This document shows positions 44,116-51,889 of a stretch of 64,000 bases of DNA, piece after piece (the first letter of the stretch is position 1; each line of letters begins with the position of its first letter). The stretch is from Paraburkholderia metrosideri. Lineage in GTDB: Bacteria > Pseudomonadota > Gammaproteobacteria > Burkholderiales > Burkholderiaceae. The DNA is taken from positions 1-64,000 of the forward strand of contig NZ_CAJHCP010000012.1 in the NCBI RefSeq assembly GCF_904848625.1. Direction: 5' to 3'. The notes under the pieces were generated by a model that was given only the letters and a program-made list of their open reading frames with translations, searched no databases and had not been told where the DNA came from. The position numbers were made by a program, and so were the translations under genes.

Positions 44116-44117
44116 CT

Positions 44118-45749
44118 CTAGCTTTTTCCTTCCGCGTTGATTCGCGCACGTAGTTCGAACTTCTGAATTTTCCCCGTCGACGTCTTCGGTAATTCGCCAA
44201 AGCGCACTGCTTTCGGCAACTTATATCCCGCCAGAAACAGTCGACAGTGAGCGATGATTTCTTCTTCGCTGACCTGCGCGCCTTCTCTGAGTTCGACGAA
44301 CGCGCATGGCACCTCGCCCCACTTCGGATCGGCCATCGCCACGACTGCGGCAACCGACACCGCTGGATGACGGTATAGCGTGTCCTCGACTTCGATACTC
44401 GAGATGTTCTCCCCACCTGAAATGATGATGTCCTTGCTGCGATCGCGAATGCGGATGTAGCCGTCGGGCGTCCGCACGCCGAGATCGCCGGTATGGAACC
44501 AGCCGCCGCGGAAAGTCGCCTCGGTCGCGCGGGCATTCTTCAGGTAGCCCTTCATGCAGATATTGCCGCGAAACATGATTTCGCCGAGTGTTTCGCCGTC
44601 GTCGGGAACAGCGGCGAGCGTGTCGGGATCGAGCACGGTTACCGCTGCCTGCAAGTGATACCGCACGCCTTGCCGCGCGTTCAACTCGGCGCGCTCGCTG
44701 TCGTCGAGAGATTCCCACGCCGCCTGTTTTGCGCAAACGGCGGCGGGTCCATAGGTTTCGGTGAGGCCGTAGACGTGCGTCAAATCGAAACCGATTTCCT
44801 TCATCTTCGCAATGACCGCCGGCGGAGGCGCTGCGCCGGCCACCATCGTCGACACGCGATGCGTAATACCCTCGCGCCATTCGACAGGCGCATTGGCAAG
44901 CGCGCTCTGCACGATCGGCGCGCCGCAATAGTGGGTGATGCGTTCGCGGCGAATCAATTCGAACACGGTCTTCGCATCGAATTTACGCAGGCAGACGTTG
45001 ACGCCTGCGCGCGCAGCAACGGTCCACGGAAAACACCAGCCGTTGCAGTGGAAGGCCGGTAACGTCCACAGGTAGACCGCGTGTTTGGGCATGTCCCATT
45101 CGAGGATATTGCTCAGCGCATTCAGATACGCGCCGCGATGATGGTAGACCACGCCCTTTGGATCGCCGGTCGTGCCCGACGTGTAGTTCAGCGCGATGGC
45201 GTCCCACTCGTCGGCTGGCTGGGTCCACGCGAATGCCGGGTCGCCGGATTGCAGAAACACTTCGTAGTCGGTTGCGCCGGCAAATTGCGCGGCGTCGGCC
45301 GGCATCGCGTCGGCCACGCTGATCACGCGCAAGCCGGGAAATTCCCCCGCGGCACGATGCGCGAATTCGCTGTATTCGGTGTCGACAATCAACGCCTTTG
45401 CTTCGCCGTGACGCAGCATAAACAGCAGCGACGACACATCGAGCCGCGTATTCAGCGTATTGAGCACGGCGCCCGCCATCGGCACGCCGAAATGCGCTTC
45501 GATCATGGGTGGAATGTTGGGCAGCAACACGGCAACCGTATCGCCCCGTTCGATTCCGGCCTGCCGGAGCGCACTGGCGAGGCGCCGGGTGCGCTCGTAC
45601 GTCTCGCGCCAGTTGCGGCGGATATCGCCATGGACCATCGCCGGCCGCTCACCGTAGACTTCCGCCGCGCGCGCGATGAAATCGATTGGCGTCAGCGGGA
45701 CATAGTTGGCTTCGCGCCGCTCCAGACCTTCTTCGAACATGTGTTTCAT
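44118..45749 (-). CDS. acyl-CoA synthetase (AMP-dependent, fatty-acid type)
   Basis: This 543-residue enzyme of the ANL superfamily has motif YTSGTTGDPKGV (AMP-binding), VYGLTETYG, GWFHTGDLG and the C-terminal SGGENISSIEVE and KTSTGKIQK with the catalytic Lys. It activates a carboxylic acid to its CoA thioester. Its sequence matches medium/long-chain and FadD3-like ligases; the precise substrate is not known. I chose ATG 45749, 9 nt after AGGAGA. It is divergent from a Crp/Fnr-type regulator. Confidence 0.92.
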   Translation of the reverse strand: MKHMFEEGLERREANYVPLTPIDFIARAAEVYGERPAMVHGDIRRNWRETYERTRRLASALRQAGIERGDTVAVLLPNIPPMIEAHFGVPMAGAVLNTLNTRLDVSSLLFMLRHGEAKALIVDTEYSEFAHRAAGEFPGLRVISVADAMPADAAQFAGATDYEVFLQSGDPAFAWTQPADEWDAIALNYTSGTTGDPKGVVYHHRGAYLNALSNILEWDMPKHAVYLWTLPAFHCNGWCFPWTVAARAGVNVCLRKFDAKTVFELIRRERITHYCGAPIVQSALANAPVEWREGITHRVSTMVAGAAPPPAVIAKMKEIGFDLTHVYGLTETYGPAAVCAKQAAWESLDDSERAELNARQGVRYHLQAAVTVLDPDTLAAVPDDGETLGEIMFRGNICMKGYLKNARATEATFRGGWFHTGDLGVRTPDGYIRIRDRSKDIIISGGENISSIEVEDTLYRHPAVSVAAVVAMADPKWGEVPCAFVELREGAQVSEEEIIAHCRLFLAGYKLPKAVRFGELPKTSTGKIQKFELRARINAEGKS

Positions 45750-45843
45750 CGCGTTGTCTCCTGAGGCGCCAGGGGCGCCGTCGCTTATTTTCATCAATTA
45801 TTCTGATGGGTAAGCTAGCCTAGCAATTGTGATGCTGAACTGT

Positions 45844-45861
45844 CTGTCATTCAAATGACAG
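45844..45861. promoter_or_regulatory. Crp/Fnr-type palindrome between divergent genes
   Basis: CTGTCATTCAAATGACAG is a perfect 8-bp inverted repeat with a 2-bp centre, equal to TGTCA-N6-TGACA, the spacing of Crp/Fnr-family operators. It lies between the acyl-CoA synthetase gene and the Crp/Fnr-type regulator gene. It overlaps an in-frame upstream ATG (45855), which favours the later start of that regulator. Confidence 0.55.
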
Positions 45862-45920
45862 AGTGGCGCGACCGCGACTTTTCCGACCCGGCAGCCACTG
45901 GAAACCCTCATCAATTACTT

Positions 45921-46667
45921 ATGAACGACGCCCCGCTGACCGTCCCGGCCGACCCCCGCTCCGCTCCGCCAACCCGTGTAGCCCGTGCCGATCTGGCCCG
46001 GCTATTTGGCACCTGCGCATGGTTTCGGGCGCTCAGCGCCGAGCATCAGGCGATGGTCGTCGCCAGCTCGCACGCGGAGCACCTGGAGGGCGGAGCATGG
46101 ATCGCGCGCCGTCAGGAACCGTCGGACTACTGGATCGGCGTGCATTCCGGTCTCATCAAACTCGCCATTTACAACGCATCCGGACGCAGTTGCACGCTGT
46201 CTGGCGTGCCGCCGGGGGGCTGGTTCGGCGAAGGCAGCGTGATCAAACGCGAATTGCGTAAATACGACGTGGCCACGATCCAGCCGTCGCTCGTGATGTT
46301 CGTGCCGTCCATCACGTTTCACGCGCTGCTCGAATCGAGCCTGCCCTTCACCGGCTTCGTGATCCGGCAACTGAATAACCGCATGGGCGAGTTCATTGCA
46401 TCGATCCAGAACAGCCGGCTGCTGGATGTAGATGCACGCGTCGCGCAATCGCTCGCGCAGCTATTCAACCCGGATCTGTATCCCGACACCGGGCGCACGC
46501 TGGCTATTTCGCAGGAAGAGGTGGGGCTGCTGGCCGGGGTGTCGCGTCAACGGATCAATCAGGCGCTGCAAAACCTCGAACGGCTGCAGATTCTGCGTCT
46601 GTCGTACAACCAGATCGACGTGCTCGACCTTGAACGTCTGAGCGCGTTCGGCCAGGAACAGATCTAA
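45921..46667 (+). CDS. Crp/Fnr-family transcriptional regulator
   Basis: This protein of 248 residues has an N-terminal cyclic-nucleotide-binding-like barrel (about 30-145, with SGLIKLAIYNASGRSCTLSG) and a C-terminal winged helix (about 170-240, with ISQEEVGLLAGVSRQRINQAL). No cysteine cluster for Fe-S is visible, so it is not a classical Fnr. It likely controls the divergent acyl-CoA synthetase through the palindrome between them. ATG 45921 is chosen; ATG 45855 lies inside that palindrome. Confidence 0.9.
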   Translation: MNDAPLTVPADPRSAPPTRVARADLARLFGTCAWFRALSAEHQAMVVASSHAEHLEGGAWIARRQEPSDYWIGVHSGLIKLAIYNASGRSCTLSGVPPGGWFGEGSVIKRELRKYDVATIQPSLVMFVPSITFHALLESSLPFTGFVIRQLNNRMGEFIASIQNSRLLDVDARVAQSLAQLFNPDLYPDTGRTLAISQEEVGLLAGVSRQRINQALQNLERLQILRLSYNQIDVLDLERLSAFGQEQI

Positions 46668-46708
46668 CGACGAGAAGAGGTGCGAATGGGCCGTCTGCAG
46701 TCGCCGTG

Positions 46709-47062
46709 TTACAGCGGGGGCGTTTCGACCTTGCGTGTCACGCGCCGCTCCAGCATCGCTTCGGTATTGAACAACGTGAGCACGATGCGCACCAGCACGC
46801 CGGAACGCTTCCAGCGCAGGTAATAGCGGTGTGCCGTCTGGTAAGGCACGTAGCGCTTCGGCATCGCGCTCCAAGGCTCTCGCGTGCGCAGCACCCACAT
46901 CACGCTGTTCAACACCCGGCGCGTGTCGATAGTAGGGCGACCTCGTCGACGCGCGCGATCCAGCATTTCAGGCAGCAACGGCACGACGCGCTGCCATTGC
47001 TCGTCGGTCAGCTCGAGGGCTTCATCCAGACAGCGCAAAGGGGTGAAAGCGGAAGTATCCAT
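46709..47062 (-). CDS. DUF4096 transposase-domain protein (IS5-like)
   Basis: This 117-residue protein matches the DUF4096 N-terminal domain of IS5-type transposases (LTDEQWQRVVPLLPE, RRGRPTIDTRRVLNSVMWVLRT, RYVPYQTAHRYYLRWKRSGV). The DDE catalytic domain is missing and no second frame follows. I see no terminal inverted repeats in the flanks. It is either an IS remnant or a domesticated DNA-binding protein. Confidence 0.8.
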   Translation of the reverse strand: MDTSAFTPLRCLDEALELTDEQWQRVVPLLPEMLDRARRRGRPTIDTRRVLNSVMWVLRTREPWSAMPKRYVPYQTAHRYYLRWKRSGVLVRIVLTLFNTEAMLERRVTRKVETPPL

Positions 47063-47346
47063 GCAGTTCTGGCGCGCACGTGCAGCACAGGTGCTGGCTC
47101 CGCCGCGAAGAAATAGTCTATGAAACAGTGGGTTTTCAGACTACCCGAAGCCCGCTTCCGCGAAAGTTAATTCTTGTCAGATGCGCAAGCGCAAGTGTCA
47201 AAAATTGCAATAATTTATTGCGCCAACACATTTTGGCGTGAGGAAAGCGCTGGTCTATCATCGGCGCGCCCGTGCGTGGCCTCGCCTCGCGCGCCGCCTT
47301 TGAAAAAAAGATCCCTACACGACAACACAAATAGGCAGGAATAGCA

Positions 47347-48486
47347 GTGAGACAAATCTCCCTTCTCAAGACAGCCGCGCTCGTGGGCGGCGCCGCCCTC
47401 GTCATGACGTCCGAGCAGGCTTCGGCCCAAAGCTCGATCACGCTTTATGGCGTTGCCGACGTCAGCGTGCGCTATCTGACGAACTCCAATGCAAATAACG
47501 ACGGTCGCCTGTACATGACCAATGGCGCGATCACCAACAGTCGCTGGGGTCTGCGCGGCTCGGAAGATCTGGGCAACGGCCTGAAGGCGATCTTCGATCT
47601 GGAAAGCGGGATCAATCTGCAGGACGGTTCGGCTTCGGACAGCCAGCGGCTCTTCAACCGTAATGCGTACGTGGGCTTGAGCAGCCAGTACGGCACGGTC
47701 ACGTTCGGCCGTCAAAAGACGCCTTTGTTCGACCTGCTTGGCGACACCTATGATCCGCTGACGGTCGGCAATTACGCCGAAAACTCGTGGCTGCCGGGCG
47801 CGCTCGGCGCGGGCCTCTATGCGGACAACGCCGTGAAGTACACCGGCACGTACAACGGCCTGACCTTGGCCGCGATGTATTCGTTCGGCACCAACTCGGA
47901 GTCGACCGGCGTGGACGGCTTCTCGGGACAGGTGCCGGGCCATCTCGGCGCGGGCAATATGTATGGCTTCACGCTGTCGTATGTGGCGGGCCCGTTGAGC
48001 GTCGCGGCCGGCGTGCAGCAAAACAGCGACAACAGCAATAACAAGCAGACCATCTTCAACGCGAACGCGGTCTACTCGTTCAGCTCGGCAAAGGTGTACG
48101 TCGGCTATCTGCATTCAAAAGACGACACCGGTTTCGTGGATAGCGCGCTCGCGCAACAGACGCTCGTGCCGGGCGTCGATTTCCTGAAGGGATCGGGTCG
48201 CATCGACAACGGTCCGTTTGCTGGCGTCACGTGGCAAACCACGCGCGCACTGACGCTGACCGGCGCAGCCTACTACGATCACATGTCCAATGCGGCGATC
48301 GGTAACGGCGAAGTGGGTAGCGGCTATCGCTATACGTTCGTCGCGCTGGCCGAATATGCGCTGTCGAAGCGCACCGAGGTGTACGGCACGGTCGATTTCG
48401 ACAAGGTGTCGGGCGCTGCATCGGTCGAATTGCCGGGCCGCAGCAACCAGACTGGCGTCGCACTCGGTATGCGGACGATTTTCTAA
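47347..48486 (+). CDS. Gram-negative porin, Burkholderia type
   Basis: This 379-residue porin starts at a GTG preceded by AGGA. It has a signal peptide ending near ASA, the mature start QSSITLYGVADVSVRYLTNS, the loop SRWGLRGSEDLGNGLKAIF and a C-terminal ALGMRTIF ending in Phe. It forms a trimeric outer-membrane channel. It is convergent with another porin at 48602, and the two share a terminator region. Confidence 0.93.
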   Translation: MRQISLLKTAALVGGAALVMTSEQASAQSSITLYGVADVSVRYLTNSNANNDGRLYMTNGAITNSRWGLRGSEDLGNGLKAIFDLESGINLQDGSASDSQRLFNRNAYVGLSSQYGTVTFGRQKTPLFDLLGDTYDPLTVGNYAENSWLPGALGAGLYADNAVKYTGTYNGLTLAAMYSFGTNSESTGVDGFSGQVPGHLGAGNMYGFTLSYVAGPLSVAAGVQQNSDNSNNKQTIFNANAVYSFSSAKVYVGYLHSKDDTGFVDSALAQQTLVPGVDFLKGSGRIDNGPFAGVTWQTTRALTLTGAAYYDHMSNAAIGNGEVGSGYRYTFVALAEYALSKRTEVYGTVDFDKVSGAASVELPGRSNQTGVALGMRTIF

Positions 48487-48493
48487 AGCACAC

Positions 48494-48575
48494 AAGGCCC
48501 GCAAGGGCCTTGATGGGCGCGTGACGTCAAAGTCTCGCGCCCATAAAAAAAGGTGCCGCAAGCGGCACCTTTTTC
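48494..48575. terminator. two terminators between convergent porins
   Basis: AAGGCCC/GGGCCTT (48494-48511) is a short stem after the plus-strand porin. AGGTGCCG/CGGCACCT (48551-48570), flanked by AAAAAAA and TTTT, works in both directions and would end both porin transcripts. Confidence 0.88.
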
Positions 48576-48601
48576 ATACCGCAACCAGCTTAAGCCGAAG
48601 C

Positions 48602-49747
48602 TTAGAAGCGGTGACGCAGACCGACGGTAGCAGCCGTCTGGTTCTTCGACGACGACGGGGCAACCGAGTTGTCACCGCTGTAGATCGAAGCAACACCGCC
48701 GTCGCCCATTGCGTGTTGGTACACGGCTTGAGCGTAGACGTCGGTACGACGCGACAACGAGTAGTCAGCTTGCAGGCCGATCTGGTGGTAGCGGGTCTTC
48801 ATTTCGCTGCCGTCGCCGTTCGTGCCGTAGCCACGCGAGTCCGTGAACGTGTAAGCCACGCCCAGCGCCATAGCCGGCGTCAGGTTGTACTTACCGTTGA
48901 CTTCGTAGTTGTTCGAACGACCCGGGCGTTGACCTGCGACTTCAGCACCAACCAGGTTGTCGACACGCGATTGCGTGAATGCAGCACCGACGGTTGCCGG
49001 GCCGAACGAGTACGACGCTGCGCCGCCGAATTCACGTTGACGGAAGTTACCCGTCATCACGCCACCAGCGTTAGCCAGCACGCCGTCCGAAGCACCGCTC
49101 GTGTTTGCAGCCGGGTTGTTCTGCTGTGCGTAAGCAGCGCCCAAACGCAGGCCCTGGAACTGGTACGCAGCACCGACGCTGTACTGACGGTTGTCAGCGA
49201 ATGCACCAGCCTGGTTCGAGAAGCCGTACGTGCCGCCGAACGTGAAGCCAGCGTAGTTAGCGCTCGAGTACTTGATCGAGTTGTTGACCGACTGACCACC
49301 GTTCGTGTTCAGGTTGTCGTTGTTGTACGGGTGAGCGAAGAACGTGCCGCCCCAGCTGCCCGTTGCCGTCAGCGGTGCGAGGTAGTCTTGCGATGCGTCG
49401 TATTGACGACCCAGCGTGACCGTACCGAATTGCGCGCTCGACAGACCGACGAATGCTTGACGGTTGAACAGGCCACCGTTGTTACCGAGGCTGCCGTTGT
49501 TGATGCCGAAGCCGCTTTCCAACGTGAAGATTGCCTTCAGACCGTTACCCAGATCTTCCGAGCCACGCAGACCGAACATGCTTTGGTTGATGCCACCGCT
49601 ACCAGCTGCCCACTTGGAATTGCCAGCCACGTTGCTGGTGTACGTCAGACCTGCGTCGAGCAGACCATACAGGGTCACGCTGCTTTGTGCGTGAGCGACG
49701 GATGCGAACGATGCGGCAACCGCAACGACGATGAGACTCTTCTTCAT
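48602..49747 (-). CDS. Gram-negative porin, highly expressed type
   Basis: This 381-residue porin has a signal peptide ending AHA, the mature start QSSVTLYGLLDAGLTYTSN and a C-terminal VGLRHRF. Codon use is strongly biased to C and T endings, as in very highly expressed genes; the bias creates a long antisense frame of no significance. It probably encodes the major general porin. GGAGT precedes the ATG. Confidence 0.95.
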   Translation of the reverse strand: MKKSLIVVAVAASFASVAHAQSSVTLYGLLDAGLTYTSNVAGNSKWAAGSGGINQSMFGLRGSEDLGNGLKAIFTLESGFGINNGSLGNNGGLFNRQAFVGLSSAQFGTVTLGRQYDASQDYLAPLTATGSWGGTFFAHPYNNDNLNTNGGQSVNNSIKYSSANYAGFTFGGTYGFSNQAGAFADNRQYSVGAAYQFQGLRLGAAYAQQNNPAANTSGASDGVLANAGGVMTGNFRQREFGGAASYSFGPATVGAAFTQSRVDNLVGAEVAGQRPGRSNNYEVNGKYNLTPAMALGVAYTFTDSRGYGTNGDGSEMKTRYHQIGLQADYSLSRRTDVYAQAVYQHAMGDGGVASIYSGDNSVAPSSSKNQTAATVGLRHRF

Positions 49748-50585
49748 GTGGGACTCCTGTTCGGAAAATTTACGCGGGGAGCGGGACCTGCCTCAGCAGC
49801 GCATGAACCATGTGCTGCTGCCCAGTTCGCTGACCGTTTCGGATCAGCCTCGGGCACCCTTGAAACGAAGCGTGAGTGTAGGGGGAGGCCCTGGTAGCAG
49901 CGGCGGCAATTTCCACAACAGGATTTTTCAAAATCAGCAACAATGTAAATGGGTATTGCATTAAGTCATTGTTTTTAAGGCATTTATCGCCATTTTCGAT
50001 GCGTCATTCATCTGCTCTAGTCATAAGTAATTTGCAACGCTTCAATATTCAAAGTTGTGCGTATGCAACAGTGGTTTAATACTCGTGACGTAATCGGGTC
50101 GGAACAATTGAAAGCATATTGCCGGATAAGGCGCACGGAATAGACGCAATGAAATGGGCCGTAATCGTTCGGTGTAGATTTATTTAAGAAAACCGGGAAC
50201 TTTGATGAATTGATAATGTCGTTCACCGGTGATGATTAATTAATCCGCTTATCGGCTGGCGATTAATTAATTGGTGAATCCGATTGAATTATTGGCTCTG
50301 GAGCGGGTCCGCTGCGTGCAGGTGCGGCGAAAGTTGGCTGAGCGAAGGTGCTGGGTCCCGTGCAGGGAACAAGCAACCCGGTTATGCGTAAGAGGGAAGC
50401 AGGGAAGCCTTCGGCACGGGTGTTGCCCGGAGGTGAGTTGCGGCGCCGACCGCCGCGTGACAAACCCCGAGCCGAAAGCGGACGGCATACAACGAACAGC
50501 CTTCCGTATTCATTTAACGGCGCGAGCGCTGCCGTTTTTACACGGAGTTTCCCTAATTTCCATCGAAGTGGCGTTTATGGGCAGG
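49748..50585. other. long intergenic region upstream of the porin
   Basis: The first half (to about 50280) is AT-rich. It includes two copies of ATTAATTAAT (about 50232-50241 and 50262-50271). The second half is GC-rich, with no gene I can support. A short low-GC frame at 50017-50226 (minus, GTG start) lacks a convincing ribosome-binding site. The porin promoter should lie near 49750-49950. Confidence 0.45.
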
Positions 50586-50747
50586 CTATTTGCGCTTTAG
50601 CGCCTCCTCGTCCTCGGGCGACGAGCCCGGCGCAAGCGGATCGGTGTCCGGCGGCGTGTCCGGAAGTCGCTCGGGTTGTTCACCGGGCTGCTCCAACGGC
50701 GGGTCGGGAGGATCCGCAATGGGATCGATAGTGGGAACGGTTTGCAT
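50586..50747 (-). CDS. 53-residue Pro/Asp/Glu-rich protein
   Basis: This frame starts MQTVPTIDPIADPPDPPLEQ and ends SSPEDEEALKRK. It is hydrophilic, acidic and proline-rich, with no membrane segment, and likely disordered. The length is typical of small conserved Burkholderia proteins, but I do not recognise a family. The ribosome-binding site is weak (AAGGCG). It is supported by consistent coding character. Confidence 0.5.
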   Translation of the reverse strand: MQTVPTIDPIADPPDPPLEQPGEQPERLPDTPPDTDPLAPGSSPEDEEALKRK

Positions 50748-50962
50748 GATGAGCGCCTTGTCGGATGGGAAAGTCTCCCATCTTCAGGCGCGCAACACTT
50801 ATTCCCGAGGGGCTACTGCAAGAGGACGCAGGCCTCTATGTATCCGCGCTTTCCGTCAGCGGTCCGGCGCTATCCGCGCCGGTCTGTAGAAATTTCGCTC
50901 GCTCGCAGCGAAACTTTCAACGTTCGGCTGGCTACGCCTTTGGCGGCCTAAGCCGGCTCAAG

Positions 50963-51172
50963 TCAGTGACTACGCTCGGACGACGAGCGCAAAGTCTCGT
51001 CGGCGGAGCCGGTCAGGAATGGCTCGAGGCCGAACAGCCACGCAAAGCAGAACGTGACGCGCGTCAATGCACGCATCGGCTTTTGCGGCGCAATTTCATT
51101 AGGAGCGTCCAGTGGCGTGGCCAGCATGGTTTGAGGCTGGGCGAACTCGGCAGCGGTGTGGTCGGGGCGCAT
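50963..51172 (-). CDS. 69-residue hypothetical protein with one hydrophobic segment
   Basis: This frame starts MRPDHTAAEFAQPQTMLATP and has one hydrophobic stretch (TFCFAWLFGLEPFLTGSA, about residues 40-57), possibly a membrane helix. AGAGAC lies before the ATG. I see no family. It is uncertain, and an overlapping frame on the other strand exists. Confidence 0.35.
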   Translation of the reverse strand: MRPDHTAAEFAQPQTMLATPLDAPNEIAPQKPMRALTRVTFCFAWLFGLEPFLTGSADETLRSSSERSH

Positions 51173-51603
51173 GGTGGTCTCTTTATTAATACGGCTTGGT
51201 AGCCGAGCTTACGCAAACGACGTGCCACTTCCAGCGGATGAACGTCAACGCATCTGACATGAGCCTAGCGGCGCACCGCCGCGCACTCTGTGCGGCAGCC
51301 CGCCAACGGCGAGCGCAATACGCGCCGGAGAATCGCCGGAAAGAGGCGATCAAAATAGCGGGGATTTTATCGCGCGGACGTTCGCGAGAATGATGCTGCT
51401 TAGCCAAGCAGAAGACGTCGATTATCGATATCGGATCGCAGGCGTGGCGCCAATATAAAGCGCCATCGAATTCGCCAGATTCAACCCGATGCGAGGCTCG
51501 CCCAATTCAATCAGAACCAGCGGTGAACAGATTAATCGCGCAACACAAGCGCCAAATTGTCGCATCTTATAAATCGGCTTCAAGGTCTTTCACGCCGATA
51601 AAC
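51173..51603. other. intergenic region before the tRNA
   Basis: No gene is supported here; short frames on both strands overlap each other. A TGGCGC/GCGCCA hairpin lies near 51444-51464. The region carries neither promoter boxes nor repeats I can name. Confidence 0.4.
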
Positions 51604-51636
51604 AAAAAGGGTTCCGAGAATCTCGGAACCCTTTTC
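51604..51636. terminator. bidirectional terminator after the tRNA
   Basis: GGGTTCCGAGA (51609-51619) and TCTCGGAACCC (51621-51631) form an 11-bp stem flanked by AAAAA and TTTT. On the minus strand it ends transcription 10-15 nt after the tRNA CCA end. Confidence 0.92.
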
Positions 51637-51645
51637 TCAATGCTT

Positions 51646-51733
51646 TGGTGGGCCGGGTCGGATTCGAACCGACGGTGTCCTTTCGGAGGCGGATTATGAG
51701 TCCGCTGCCTGCAACCAGCACGGCGTCCGGCCC
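51646..51733 (-). tRNA. tRNA with CAU anticodon and long variable arm (Met/Ile2-type)
   Basis: On the minus strand an 88-nt sequence, including an encoded CCA, folds as a tRNA. The acceptor stem is GGGCCGG/CCGGCCC, the D stem is only 3 bp (GCC/GGC), the anticodon stem-loop is GCGGA-CTCATAA-TCCGC with anticodon CAU at 51696-51698, and the T arm is GTCGG-TTCGAAT-CCGAC. The variable region is 15 nt with a TCC/GGA stem, as in class II tRNAs (Ser, Leu, Tyr). CAU normally belongs to class I Met or Ile2 tRNAs. The base after the acceptor stem is A, not the near-universal U8. Identity as Met or Ile2 is unresolved. Confidence 0.8.
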
Positions 51734-51734
51734 A

Positions 51735-51765
51735 AGAAAAAAGACCCGGTCATCAAGGCCGGGCC
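51735..51765 (-). terminator. terminator-like hairpin just 5' of the tRNA
   Basis: On the minus strand GGCCCGG and CCGGGTC form a 7-bp stem (one G-U pair) followed by CTTTTTTC, ending 2 nt before the tRNA. It would separate rpoD from the tRNA or attenuate the tRNA transcript. Confidence 0.65.
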
Positions 51766-51794
51766 CCTTCGCTGATTGGCCGACATACTACACG

Positions 51795-51846
51795 AAAAAG
51801 GGACCTCCGCAACCGCTTCGCATGCGCGAAACGTCTAGGAGGCCCC
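51795..51846 (-). terminator. rpoD terminator-like hairpin
   Basis: Just after the rpoD stop on the minus strand, GGGCCTCC (plus positions 51838-51845) pairs with GGAGGTCC (51800-51807), with an inner GCTTCGCATGCGCGAA region, followed by CTTTTT. It is the likely end of the rpoD transcript. Confidence 0.7.
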
Positions 51847-51889
51847 TTCAACCTGCTGCGTAATCGCCGAACAGCCACACCTGCAACGA

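Noticed and set aside
48290..49897. Open frame of more than 500 codons antisense to the 48602-49747 porin
   Set aside because: It lies opposite a porin with strong codon bias, which removes stop codons from the other strand. It has no family resemblance and no ribosome-binding site.
50017..50226. AT-rich minus-strand frame of 69 codons upstream of the porin
   Set aside because: It has a GTG start without a convincing ribosome-binding site and base composition unlike nearby genes.
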